Assembly (NCBI RefSeq): GCF_000374005.1
Contig: NZ_KB893134.1
Coordinates: 166,681 to 230,680, forward strand
Direction of reading: 5' to 3'
Origin: Kiloniella laminariae DSM 19542
GTDB lineage: Bacteria > Pseudomonadota > Alphaproteobacteria > Kiloniellales > Kiloniellaceae
DNA length: 64,000 bases
The position numbers and the translations under genes are program-made. The notes beneath the pieces are model-generated. The model worked only from the letters and a program-made list of their open reading frames with translations, was not told where the DNA came from and ran no database searches. Below are positions 55,236-64,000 of the stretch, piece after piece; the stretch's first letter is position 1, and each line of letters begins with the position of its first letter.

Positions 55236-58046
55236 GTGACCGAAACGATTTCTTCTGCAGCATCCCCTTCTCATCATTCTGCAACTGATTCCTTGAAACA
55301 GGATGATCCGGGCGCAGCCAGGAATCCAACTTTGCCTGGAAAGGCTGAAGGAAAGATGGGTTCAGCAGACAGCGGAAAAGCAGAAAAAATCACACCGATG
55401 ATGGTTCAGTACCTTGAAATCAAGGAGGCCCACCCCGGGTCCTTGCTGTTTTATCGGATGGGAGATTTTTACGAACTGTTTTTTCAGGATGCTGTTGAGG
55501 CGTCGGCGGCACTGGATATCACCCTGACCAAACGGGGGCATCACAAAGGGGCAGATATTCCCATGTGCGGCGTGCCTGTTCATGCGGCGGATGGCTATCT
55601 TTCCCGTCTGATCAGAAAAGGTTTCAAGGTTGCGATCTGTGAACAGATGGAAGATCCGGCGGAGGCCAAAAAACGTGGAACAAAATCGGTCGTAAAACGG
55701 GGCGTTGTTCGCCTGGTAACACCGGGAACGATCACAGAGGACGAGCTGCTTGATGTTCGCAGTCATAACTTTCTTGCCGCCATTACCGATGCGGCGGGTG
55801 GTTATGGTTTGGCCTGGCTGGACATGTCGACGGGTGATTTTTTTGCCCAGCCTGTGCAGGTGGCAGGAGACGGGCAGCTGGGCGCCTTGCTGGCAGCACT
55901 GGCACGTTTGAGCCCGGGGGAGCTTCTTTTGCCGGAGCGGCTGTATCAACGACAAGAATTTTTTGAGATCATCAACGAGTGGCGCGAGGCTATCTCGCCT
56001 CTGCCTTCCTCTCGTTTTGACAGCGAAAATGCCCGGCGCCGCCTTGAGGAAGTCTTCTCGGTCCGGGCACTGGATGCTTTTGGGGAGTTCTCCCGGGCGG
56101 AAACAGCCGCAGCCGGAGCCCTTCTGGACTATGTTGAGCTGACCCAGAAGGGGAAGCTTCCCCGGCTTTCAGCACCGAGGCAGGTTCGTTCTGGCGCTGT
56201 GATGGAGATTGATGCTGCGACCCGTCGCAATCTGGAGCTGACACAGGCGCTCACAGGCGGGCGCAAAGGCAGTCTTTTGGCAACGATCGACCGCACCATT
56301 ACCGGGGCGGGAGCTCGATTGCTGGGGGCCTGGATGTCTTCGCCGCTGACCGACGCAACCGCGGTTATTGACCGTCTGGATATGGTTTCCTGGGCGGTTG
56401 AACAGGATAATCTGCGTCAGGACCTGCGCAACAGCCTGCGGCAGTGTCCGGATATCGAACGCGGTCTCTCCCGGCTGACAATTGGACGGGGCGGCCCCCG
56501 GGATCTTGCAGGTATCAGGGATGCCCTGCAGGAAGCTTCGCGGCTGAAAGATCTTTTGTCCCGTATGGCAGGAGATACTCTTCCCGAAGGACTGCAACGT
56601 TTGGCTGTTCAGCTGGGAGATCATCAGGAACTCTGTGCCAAGTTACAAAAAGCCCTGCTGGAAGACCTCCCGCTTCAGGCCCGGGATGGTGGTTTTATTG
56701 CCCGGGGTTTTGCTCCGGCGCTGGATGAATTTAAACAGCTGCGGGATGACAGTCGGAAATTGATTGCGGGCCTGCAGTCCAAATATATCGAGATGACCGG
56801 TGTTAACAGCTTGAAGGTCAAGCACAACAATGTTCTGGGCTATTTTATTGAGGTCAGCCCGACCAATGCTTCCCGGGTGGACACCGGCCCGGATTCCGAG
56901 TTTATTCATCGCCAGACCCTGGCCTCGGCGATGCGTTTTACCACGGTTGAGCTTTCTGAACTGGAGCAGAAAATTGCGGGGGCTGCAGGCAAGGCTCTGG
57001 CGATTGAGCTTGAGCTCTATGAGGAACTGGTTACAGGCGTTGTTGAGACAGCAGATACAGTTGCTTCTGCTGCCCGGGCTCTGGCGACACTGGACGTGAT
57101 TTCCGCGCTTGCCGAGTTGGCAGTGACAGAGCGCTGGAATCGCCCCAAAGTTGATCAGTCTCTTGCTTTTGATATCGTCGGCGGGCGACATCCTGTGGTG
57201 GAAGCAGCACTGGCAAAAACCCAAGATGGCCCTTTTGTTGCCAATAACTGTATCTTGGAGGGGCAGGAAAGGTTGTGGCTGGTGACAGGGCCGAATATGG
57301 CAGGTAAATCGACTTTCCTGCGCCAGAATGCCCTGATTGCGGTTCTGGCCCAGATGGGGTCCTTTGTACCAGCTGAATCAGCGCATATCGGGGCGATTGA
57401 TCGGCTGTTCAGCCGAGTTGGCGCAGCAGATGATCTGGCGCGCGGGCGTTCGACCTTTATGGTTGAAATGGTTGAGACAGCGGTAATTCTCAATCAGGCG
57501 ACAGAACGGTCTTTGGTGATTCTGGACGAGATCGGGCGCGGGACGGCGACCTATGATGGTCTGTCTATTGCTTGGGCCTGCGTCGAGCATTTACATGAAG
57601 CAAACAGATCCCGGGCACTTTTTGCCACGCACTATCATGAGCTGACAAGTCTGACGGCCAAGCTTGAATCTCTTTCCTGTCACTCTATGCGGGTCAAAGA
57701 ATGGCAGGGGGAAGTCGTGTTCCTGCATGAGGTAACGTCCGGGGCTGCTGATCGTTCCTACGGCATTCATGTGGCCAGGCTTGCTGGTTTGCCTGCAGTT
57801 GCCATTGCCCGGGCAGAGCAGGTACTCGAGACTCTGGAGAAAGACGGACAGGCAGGTAATTTGGCGCATCTGGCCGAGGACCTACCTCTTTTTGCCAATT
57901 TGCAACGGGCTGAGGCAGAAGCCCTGTCGCCAGCCGGAGGCAAATCCGAACTTGAGTTGCGACTGGATGCTGTGGCACTGGACGATCTGACACCGCGCGA
58001 AGCGCTGGATCTTCTTTATGAGCTGAAAGGGCTTGGGCGGAGCTGA
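55236..58046 (+). CDS. mutS: DNA mismatch repair protein MutS
   Basis: MutS recognises mismatches and recruits MutL. The conserved core starts [31 protein letters not shown], with the mismatch-contacting Phe-x-Glu in FYEL. It includes the Walker [18 protein letters not shown], Walker B with [18 protein letters not shown], and the C-terminal ATPase region FATHYHEL. The start is uncertain. GTG 55236 gives 936 residues with a typical disordered lead. ATG 55356 has AAGGA upstream and gives 896. Frames from TTG 55167 or ATG 55179 add atypical sequence. It is followed by glnD, the common alphaproteobacterial order. Confidence 0.96.
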   Translation: MTETISSAASPSHHSATDSLKQDDPGAARNPTLPGKAEGKMGSADSGKAEKITPMMVQYLEIKEAHPGSLLFYRMGDFYELFFQDAVEASAALDITLTKRGHHKGADIPMCGVPVHAADGYLSRLIRKGFKVAICEQMEDPAEAKKRGTKSVVKRGVVRLVTPGTITEDELLDVRSHNFLAAITDAAGGYGLAWLDMSTGDFFAQPVQVAGDGQLGALLAALARLSPGELLLPERLYQRQEFFEIINEWREAISPLPSSRFDSENARRRLEEVFSVRALDAFGEFSRAETAAAGALLDYVELTQKGKLPRLSAPRQVRSGAVMEIDAATRRNLELTQALTGGRKGSLLATIDRTITGAGARLLGAWMSSPLTDATAVIDRLDMVSWAVEQDNLRQDLRNSLRQCPDIERGLSRLTIGRGGPRDLAGIRDALQEASRLKDLLSRMAGDTLPEGLQRLAVQLGDHQELCAKLQKALLEDLPLQARDGGFIARGFAPALDEFKQLRDDSRKLIAGLQSKYIEMTGVNSLKVKHNNVLGYFIEVSPTNASRVDTGPDSEFIHRQTLASAMRFTTVELSELEQKIAGAAGKALAIELELYEELVTGVVETADTVASAARALATLDVISALAELAVTERWNRPKVDQSLAFDIVGGRHPVVEAALAKTQDGPFVANNCILEGQERLWLVTGPNMAGKSTFLRQNALIAVLAQMGSFVPAESAHIGAIDRLFSRVGAADDLARGRSTFMVEMVETAVILNQATERSLVILDEIGRGTATYDGLSIAWACVEHLHEANRSRALFATHYHELTSLTAKLESLSCHSMRVKEWQGEVVFLHEVTSGAADRSYGIHVARLAGLPAVAIARAEQVLETLEKDGQAGNLAHLAEDLPLFANLQRAEAEALSPAGGKSELELRLDAVALDDLTPREALDLLYELKGLGRS

Positions 58047-58149
58047 TTGTCCCTGCTATGCTCATCTCTTCAAAGGACGATAGTCATCCAAAGTCTTTGT
58101 TCCCAGCAGTTTTTTCCCTGGCGATGATGTTTCAGTAAAGCAGGTGTAG

Positions 58150-60918
58150 ATGCCGATTACTTCTCTAGATTATGCCTATAATCAGGATGTTAAAAATAAG
58201 ACCGCTATTTTTCCTGCTACAGAGCTGAGTAAAAAAATTGCCGAAATACGTGCAACAAAAGAGCCAGCCCTAACCAAACGCAATCAGGTTCTTGCTCTGT
58301 TGCGGGATGCTTTGGGTGAGGGGCGTGCGGAAGTTCGCAAGCGGTTCGACGAAAAAGCTTCCGGGACAATGGTTGTTCGCGCCAACTGCTTTTTGGTCGA
58401 TCAAATCGTCAATTTTGTCTATCACTTTGTAAATGAAGAACTTTACCCGGTGGGGGTCCCGTCCAAGGGGGAAAGCCTTTCGGTTGCGGCTGTGGGCGGA
58501 TATGGACGCGGAGAGCTGGCACCGCAGTCTGACGTGGATATCCTGTTTTTGCTGCCCTACAAAAAAACGCCCAGAACCGAGCAAGTTGTGGAAGCGATGC
58601 TCTATTTTTTGTGGGATCTGAATTTTAAGGTCGGCCACTCTGTACGCACCCTGAAGGAGTGTATCCGCAGTTCACAGGCAGATCTCACTATCAATACTTC
58701 TATTCTGGAATCCAGGTTTCTTTGCGGCGATTTCAAACTTTTTACCCAGTTGCGTAAAACCTATGACAGGGTGGTAAGATCCGGACATGGGGCCAGCTTC
58801 ATCGAGGAAAAACTTGCCGAACGCAGTGAACGCCACAAGAAAGTCGGGGGGTCCCGCTATACGCTTGAGCCGAATATCAAAGAGGGCAAGGGCGGCCTGA
58901 GAGACCTGCAGACCCTTTTCTGGATCGCCAAGTTTATCTATCAGGTTGATGATGTTTCCAGCCTGGTTGAAAAGGGTGTTTTTACCCGGCAGGAAGTCCG
59001 TCAATTTGAAAAGGCGCAGGCTTTTCTCTGGTCGGTACGCTGTGCCCTGCATTATCTAACCAATCGTCCGGAAGAGCGTTTAAGCTTTGATGTTCAGCGG
59101 GAGTTGGCGGACTGGATGCAGTATACGGATCATGCAGGGACCAAGGGTGTCGAGCGCATGATGAAACACTATTTCATTGTCGCCAAGGCGGTCGGTGGGC
59201 TGACCCGTATCTTCTGTGCTGCACTAGAAGCCGAGCATAACCGTCGATCAGGCTTTCGCCTGCCCCTGCCTTTTTTGCAACGCAAGCGGACGGTGGAAAA
59301 GTTCCGGCTTGAAGGTGACCGCCTGACATTCCGGCAGGAAGATACGCTGGAAAAAGATCCCCTGGAAATGCTGCGGATCTTCCATGTGGCGCAAAAGCAC
59401 GATCTTGATATCCACCCCGCAGCCCTGCGAAAAATCACGCAGAACCTGCGATTGATAAAGCAGCATCTGCGGGATAACGAAGCAGCCAGCAGACTGTTTC
59501 TGGATATTCTGGCCTCGCCAAAGGATCCGGAAAAAACCTTGCGACGTTTGAACGAGTCAGGGGTTTTGGGGCGGTTTGTTCCCGATTTTGGCCGGGTCGA
59601 AGCTCTGATGCAGTTCAATATGTATCATCACTATACAGTGGACGAGCATACACTTTTTGCCGTGGGGATTTTGCATCAGATTGAAAAGGGTCTGTTGCAG
59701 AAAGAAGCCCCAATCGCCAGTGAGGTGGTGCACAAGGTCTTGTCACGCAAAGTTCTCTACGTGGCGGTTTTCCTGCACGACATTGCCAAGGGACGATCAG
59801 GAGACCATTCGGTTGAAGGTGCCAAGATCGCTTTGCGGATTTGCCCGCGTATGGGCTTGACGGCAGAAGAAACGGAAACGGTTTCTTGGCTGGTGCGCTA
59901 TCACCTGACCATGAGTGAAACCGCCTTTTCCAGAGACATTGACGATCCCAAAACCATTCAGGATTTTGCCGAGATCGTGCAATCGCCGGAACGTCTGCGT
60001 CTCTTGCTGATTTTGACGGTTGCCGATATCCGTGCGGTTGGGCCAAATGTCTGGAATGCCTGGAAGGCTGCCTTGCTGAGAGAGCTTTACTGGCGCACGG
60101 AAGAACTTCTTTCGGGAGGGCTTGCGGCTGAAGGGCAGGAGCGGAGGGTGCAGGTGGCCTGGGAAAAGCTGACTGCCGCACTGTCGCACTGGCCGGCACA
60201 GGAACTGGCGTTGCATTTGGAGCGGGGGACGGTTTCCTACTGGATCTCCAGTGATACAGAAACCCAGGCGCGGCATGCGGAACTGATCCGTCAGGCGGAG
60301 AGTGATAAGTCACCCTTTACGGCAGAGGTCAGAGTGGATCATTACCGCCAGGTGACCGAAGTGACCATCTATGCAGCTGACCATCCAGGGCTTTTCAGCA
60401 GGGTGGCAGGTGCCTTGGCTGTTTCCGGGGCCTCGATCGAGGGGGCAACCATCCATACTCTGCGCAATGGCATGGCGCTGGACAGTTTTTACATTGCTGA
60501 TTCCCACAGCAAGACCTTGATTGAAGAACCGGATCGGCTAGAGCAGATTGAAACAGCGATAGAGCAATCGCTTACGGGAGAGCTGAAAGCGGCAAAACTG
60601 TTGAAAACCCTGCCGACCCGGCTGCCGAGCCGCGTGCTCAAGGCCATGCGGGTCAAGCCGCGTGTTCTGATCGATAACAAGGCCAGTGCGAGCTATACCG
60701 TGATCGAGGTCAATGGCCAGGATCGGCCGGGCCTGCTTTATCATTTGACGCAGGCGCTGACCAAGCTGGGGCTACTGGTTCATTCCGCCCGCATTGCGAC
60801 GTACGGTGTGCGTGCGGTTGATGTGTTTTACGTCGAATCTGCACTGGGCGACAAGATCTCGAGCCAGCAAAAGCTGAATACGATCCAGAAAAAGCTGCTG
60901 GAGATTCTCGAACCCTAA
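58150..60918 (+). CDS. glnD: bifunctional [protein-PII] uridylyltransferase/uridylyl-removing enzyme
   Basis: GlnD senses glutamine and modifies PII proteins to control nitrogen metabolism. The 922-residue protein has a nucleotidyltransferase motif VGGYGRGELAPQSDVDILFL, a linker domain, an HD hydrolase domain with LHDIAKGRSGDHSVEGA and downstream His/Asp residues. Two C-terminal ACT domains begin EVTIYAADHPGLFSRVAGALA and VIEVNGQDRPGLLYHLTQAL; these bind glutamine. Order and length are standard. It lies between mutS and murJ, as in many alphaproteobacteria, here with two small genes inserted before murJ. Confidence 0.96.
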   Translation: MPITSLDYAYNQDVKNKTAIFPATELSKKIAEIRATKEPALTKRNQVLALLRDALGEGRAEVRKRFDEKASGTMVVRANCFLVDQIVNFVYHFVNEELYPVGVPSKGESLSVAAVGGYGRGELAPQSDVDILFLLPYKKTPRTEQVVEAMLYFLWDLNFKVGHSVRTLKECIRSSQADLTINTSILESRFLCGDFKLFTQLRKTYDRVVRSGHGASFIEEKLAERSERHKKVGGSRYTLEPNIKEGKGGLRDLQTLFWIAKFIYQVDDVSSLVEKGVFTRQEVRQFEKAQAFLWSVRCALHYLTNRPEERLSFDVQRELADWMQYTDHAGTKGVERMMKHYFIVAKAVGGLTRIFCAALEAEHNRRSGFRLPLPFLQRKRTVEKFRLEGDRLTFRQEDTLEKDPLEMLRIFHVAQKHDLDIHPAALRKITQNLRLIKQHLRDNEAASRLFLDILASPKDPEKTLRRLNESGVLGRFVPDFGRVEALMQFNMYHHYTVDEHTLFAVGILHQIEKGLLQKEAPIASEVVHKVLSRKVLYVAVFLHDIAKGRSGDHSVEGAKIALRICPRMGLTAEETETVSWLVRYHLTMSETAFSRDIDDPKTIQDFAEIVQSPERLRLLLILTVADIRAVGPNVWNAWKAALLRELYWRTEELLSGGLAAEGQERRVQVAWEKLTAALSHWPAQELALHLERGTVSYWISSDTETQARHAELIRQAESDKSPFTAEVRVDHYRQVTEVTIYAADHPGLFSRVAGALAVSGASIEGATIHTLRNGMALDSFYIADSHSKTLIEEPDRLEQIETAIEQSLTGELKAAKLLKTLPTRLPSRVLKAMRVKPRVLIDNKASASYTVIEVNGQDRPGLLYHLTQALTKLGLLVHSARIATYGVRAVDVFYVESALGDKISSQQKLNTIQKKLLEILEP

Positions 60919-61149
60919 AGAGTGGGCAAATGAATTCTGTCCGGAAAGGCGCTGTAGAAGATTGTGTCTTGAGCGGGGTCCCGAGTGGGGCTGATAGCAT
61001 ATTGGCTTTTCTGTCTCAGGTGGACAGACGCGCCGCGTCTCTTTCATTCAGGTGCCGGGGAAATTTGTGTTAATGTAGCTGGAATAAGTAGCGGGGACAG
61101 AATTATTGCGCTGTCTCTCCCTGTGATAACTCTTTCCCGGGAACAGACA

Positions 61150-61710
61150 GTGTCCTCCTCTCTGGCCTTTGATTTCCTGAGTCCACGCTGCCAGCAGTTC
61201 CATGACTACTGGTGGAGACTGAACGAGTCTTCCGGGCAGGCTGTGCCTTATAAGGCGGATTTTAACCCGGCAGAAATCAAACCGGTTCTGCCGTATGTTT
61301 TGCTCCATGATCTCGCCACGCCGGGGAAATCTCTTTTGCGGCTGGTCGGAACGGCTATCGTTGACCGGATGGGGATTAACGCAACAGGAAGGGACTACCT
61401 GGACTTTGTTTCACAAGAACGCAGAGACAAGGCCTATCGGCATCTGCAGACCACGTCTTCCCTTCCCTGCGGCATGAGGGTTGTGATTGAAGGGAGATAT
61501 CTATCGGGGCGGGTCAATGTTTCCGAGACTGTTGGCTATCCCCTTGAAGCAGCAGGAGGTGCCTCGCGATATATGATCTTCGTCGACGACATTGTCGAGA
61601 CCATGGAATATCAGGATGTGAGTGACAAACAGCTTGAATATTACCGGGTCAGGCGGCGGGACTATATCGATATTGGCGCTGGAATTCCTGCCGTCAAACC
61701 TCCAGAATGA
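61150..61710 (+). CDS. PAS_5 (DUF1457-like) domain protein
   Basis: The roughly 186-residue protein has the layout of PAS_5 proteins: CQQFHDYWWRLNES early, FNPAEIKPVLPYVLLHDL, LRLVGTAIVDRMGINATGRDYLDFV, and near the end ETVGYPLEAAGG and YMIFVDD. It is the second such protein in the window (the first is at 9366-9890). GTG 61150 is preferred, with GGGAA just upstream. A longer frame from GTG 60985 would add 55 residues without family similarity. Its output and ligand are unknown. Confidence 0.72.
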   Translation: MSSSLAFDFLSPRCQQFHDYWWRLNESSGQAVPYKADFNPAEIKPVLPYVLLHDLATPGKSLLRLVGTAIVDRMGINATGRDYLDFVSQERRDKAYRHLQTTSSLPCGMRVVIEGRYLSGRVNVSETVGYPLEAAGGASRYMIFVDDIVETMEYQDVSDKQLEYYRVRRRDYIDIGAGIPAVKPPE

Positions 61711-61732
61711 CTCCAGAAATTATTGCAAAAAA

Positions 61733-62365
61733 CTATCTGCTGGCCAGCAGGGCACTTGCCCCGATTAAGGCCCCACCACTGATCCGGTTGACCATCTGCA
61801 CCTTGCCGGACCGTTTCAGGAGGGGAACAAGCTGACTGCCGCCGAGGGCATAGCTCATCAGCCAGAAGAATTCGATCACAACAAAGCTTCCTGCAAGAAT
61901 CGCGAGCTGGGGCCCCTGTGGAAGGTCCAGATTGATGAATTGGGGTAAAAAGGCGGCAAAGAAAATCATTGCTTTAGGGTTGCTGGCACCGACCAGAAAC
62001 GCCTGGCGATAAAGCGAGAAAAAATCTTTTTTACGGCTTGTCGTGCTGGTGCTGCCAGATGCGGTATTATCCAGTGCCATCGCCGGGCTGCGCCAGGCCT
62101 TGATTCCCAGATAAAGCAGATAGATGACGCCGCCCCACTTGACCACGGTAAAGGCCTCTGCTGATGTTGAAAGAATGGCACTTAAACCTGCTGCAGAGGC
62201 AAAAAGCATGATCAGCATGGCTGATACGCCGCCAAGGGAGCTGGCAAAGGCTGCCCGCTTTCCCCGAGTCATGCCAATGGTCATCGAAAGCAGCATGTTT
62301 GGCCCCGGGGTCATCGAAGCGATGCAGGTGGTGACGACATAGATCAACCAGGTTTCAAGCGACAT
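61733..62365 (-). CDS. LysE/RhtB-family amino-acid exporter
   Basis: The 210-residue membrane protein has six hydrophobic helices and the family start MTPGPNMLLSMTIGMTRGKRAAFASSLGG, where the SMTPGPN stretch in the first loop is the RhtB/LysE hallmark. The segment VKWGGVIYLLYLGIKAWR and GASNPKAMIFFAAFLPQFI are further family motifs. Such proteins export lysine, homoserine or threonine; the substrate is not determined here. It is convergent with the PAS_5 gene (22 bp between the stops) and divergent from murJ. Confidence 0.88.
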   Translation of the reverse strand: MSLETWLIYVVTTCIASMTPGPNMLLSMTIGMTRGKRAAFASSLGGVSAMLIMLFASAAGLSAILSTSAEAFTVVKWGGVIYLLYLGIKAWRSPAMALDNTASGSTSTTSRKKDFFSLYRQAFLVGASNPKAMIFFAAFLPQFINLDLPQGPQLAILAGSFVVIEFFWLMSYALGGSQLVPLLKRSGKVQMVNRISGGALIGASALLASR

Positions 62366-62747
62366 TTGGCAGCCTTCCAGGGCAGGAATCAGAGCAGGAA
62401 TCGGGATACAAGAAAATTCATCGAGACTATAGGGAGATCCTCTGTCACTGAAAAGCCATGATTATGAGTGATGAAGGCCGGGTGACAGGAGCAGGTACCC
62501 TGCCCCGGATTTGATGGATCTGTCGCCTAGAAACTGGACTTTGGCAGGATGAGCAGAGTTTAGCTCTTTCTGGCTGTTACTCTCTGGTCTTTTCATCAGA
62601 CAGGGTGGAATCTCTTCCCAAGAGATGGGCCATCCATTAATAAAGAGCGTGTTATTATCTGAAGTTTATGTCTCGTAACCTGTGTTCTGAAGCTGTTTTC
62701 GTTGCTTCAAGGTGAACCGGGAAGGCGTGTAGGGGGCGGAGTTCTGT
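62366..62747. other. 382-bp region between LysE-type gene and murJ
   Basis: This holds the promoters of the divergent exporter and murJ. There is a small hairpin ATCTCTT-CCC-AAGAGAT (62610-62626) and a good ribosome-binding site (GGGGGCGGAG) before the murJ ATG. I see no gene or tRNA. Confidence 0.45.
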
Positions 62748-64000
62748 ATGTCTTTGGGGAAAAATCTGACAACAGTCAGCGGGTTTACGGGCTTGAGCCG
62801 TATTCTTGGTTTTGTGCGCGATATCCTGATTGCGACCTCTCTGGGCACCGGACCTGTTGCGGATGCATTTTTTGTCGCCTTTCGTCTCCCGAACCTCTTC
62901 CGGCGTCTCTTTGCCGAGGGGGCGTTCAACGCTGCATTTGTTCCGCTTTACGCCGGAAAAATAGAAGCTGAAGGACCTGAAGCAGCCCAGACATTTGCGG
63001 AACAGGTACACGCGGTGATGTTCACCTTCATGCTGGTTTTGACGCTCGCCGCTATGGCCGCCATGCCCTGGGTGACCTATTGGCTTGCGCCGGGGTTCGA
63101 GGATTGGGCTATCAATACCGTGACTGGTGAGGGGTTCCGGGTGAGGGCAGAGGGGAGTGATGTCCTTTTGGCAGTTCCTGAGAACTTTATTCCCCTATTG
63201 GATTATGCCGAGGTTCTGAACAACATTGCTTTCCCTTATCTGTTCTTCATGGTGATCGTCGCTCTTTTCTCGGGCATGTTGAACAGTTTCGGCCGCTTTG
63301 CCGAGGCTGCGGCAGCGCCGGTGTTACTGAACGTATTTTTTATTGTTTCCCTGCTTTTGATTATTCCCAGAGTGGAAGACAGCGGAGAGGCTCTGGCCTG
63401 GACAGTGACCTCTGCCGGTTTTGGACAGTTGCTTCTTGTCTATCTGGCACTGAGGAAAGCCGGGCTGCACATGAAGTTGCGCCTTCCACGCCTGAATAGC
63501 GATGTGAAGACCCTGATGAGACGGATGGTGCCGGGGCTTTTTTCCGCAGGCGCCATGCAGATCAATGTGGTGATCGGCACGATGATATCGAGTTATCAGG
63601 AATCAGGCGTTTCCTTCCTCTATTTCGCTGATCGGGTGTATCAGTTACCACTTGGGTTGATCGGGATCGCCTTTGGCGTGGTCCTGCTGCCGGAACTTTC
63701 TCGCAAATTAAAAGCCAATGATCATGATGGCGCCATGCGCAGCATGAATCAGGGCATGGAGATGGCTCTGTTATTGACCCTGCCTGCGACCATCGCGCTG
63801 GTTGTCATTCCCTGGCCGATTATCGTAACGCTGTTTGAACATGGTGAGTTTACCCGGGAATCAACCAATGCAACCGCTCTGGCACTGATGGCCTATGCTG
63901 CAGGCCTGCCAGCTTATGTTCTGGTTAAAATTCTCCAGCCAGCGTTTTATGCACGTGAAGATACGGTAACCCCATTTCATCTGGCGATTGTGTCAATTGT
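62748..64000 (+). CDS. murJ: lipid II flippase MurJ/MviN (3' truncated)
   Basis: The frame starts at ATG 62748 after a strong ribosome-binding site and stays open to the end of the window, giving 417 codons of an expected 510 or more. It begins with SGFTGLSRILGFVRDILIATSLGTG and FFVAFRLPNLFRRLFAEGAFNAAFVPLY, the MurJ family opening. Further family elements are LNSFGRFAEAAAAPVLLN, FFADRVYQLPLGLIGIAFGVVLLPELS-like sequence and TLFEHGEFT-like sequence. It flips the peptidoglycan precursor lipid II across the membrane. Between APGF (114-117) and AFPYL (161-165) it has about 25 residues more than E. coli MurJ. Confidence 0.94.
   Translation, partial: MSLGKNLTTVSGFTGLSRILGFVRDILIATSLGTGPVADAFFVAFRLPNLFRRLFAEGAFNAAFVPLYAGKIEAEGPEAAQTFAEQVHAVMFTFMLVLTLAAMAAMPWVTYWLAPGFEDWAINTVTGEGFRVRAEGSDVLLAVPENFIPLLDYAEVLNNIAFPYLFFMVIVALFSGMLNSFGRFAEAAAAPVLLNVFFIVSLLLIIPRVEDSGEALAWTVTSAGFGQLLLVYLALRKAGLHMKLRLPRLNSDVKTLMRRMVPGLFSAGAMQINVVIGTMISSYQESGVSFLYFADRVYQLPLGLIGIAFGVVLLPELSRKLKANDHDGAMRSMNQGMEMALLLTLPATIALVVIPWPIIVTLFEHGEFTRESTNATALALMAYAAGLPAYVLVKILQPAFYAREDTVTPFHLAIVSI

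Overview
The window reads as a stretch of core chromosome from an alphaproteobacterium, probably a Rhodospirillales- or Kiloniellales-like marine or free-living genus. This placement rests on gene order and protein style, not on a database search. Supporting signs are the neighbourhoods hrcA-grpE, rph-rdgB-hemW, dnaK-dnaJ-dapB, mutS-glnD-murJ and phoR/pstSCAB-phoU-phoB, two proteins resembling the PAS_5 family common in Rhodospirillales, and a PstA with a DUF3333-type insert. G+C looks moderate. I see no rRNA, tRNA, CRISPR array, phage or insertion sequence.

Layout. 1-7019 (+): the end of an LpoA-like lipoprotein, an SmtB/ArsR metal sensor, LemA, a DUF2207 membrane protein and a ZntA-type metal ATPase. 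The ATPase has a sigma70-like promoter overlaid by two tandem SmtB-type operators. 7026-14508 (-): a glycerophosphodiester phosphodiesterase, a PhyH dioxygenase with an unknown small protein, a PAS_5 protein, hemW, rdgB, rph and an MFS exporter. The exporter is divergent from a SufR-like regulator (14623, +) across a 40-bp palindrome. 15436-16763 (-): ornithine decarboxylase behind a leader containing a 27-codon upstream ORF whose stop overlaps the decarboxylase start. 17194-23568: hrcA, grpE, (alkB and a small membrane protein, -), dnaK and dnaJ. 23729-31935: dapB, a chemoreceptor (-), duplicated EamA transporters (-), an adenosine-kinase-like PfkB enzyme and typA. 32021-36454 (-): a DUF2339 membrane protein, then a PhyH oxygenase overlapping a DUF4269 gene. 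36733-42467: an AmpG-like permease with an FAD monooxygenase (+), dusC (-) and two tandem trypsin-like proteins whose catalytic residues appear lost (-). 42621-50650 (-): the complete phosphate regulon with candidate Pho boxes before pstS and phoR. 50834-64000: maeB (-), an orphan histidine kinase, mutS, glnD, a PAS_5 protein, a LysE exporter (-) and a truncated murJ.

How the parts work together. The window combines housekeeping functions (protein folding, mismatch repair, nitrogen signalling, lysine and peptidoglycan precursor supply, tRNA and nucleotide-pool maintenance) with three visible regulatory circuits: metal-responsive export, phosphate starvation, and ornithine decarboxylase expression through a structured leader. 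The observations most worth following are the upstream ORF before ornithine decarboxylase, the pair of apparent trypsin-fold pseudoenzymes, the tandem metal operators, and the 40-bp palindrome in the MFS/SufR-like divergent promoter.
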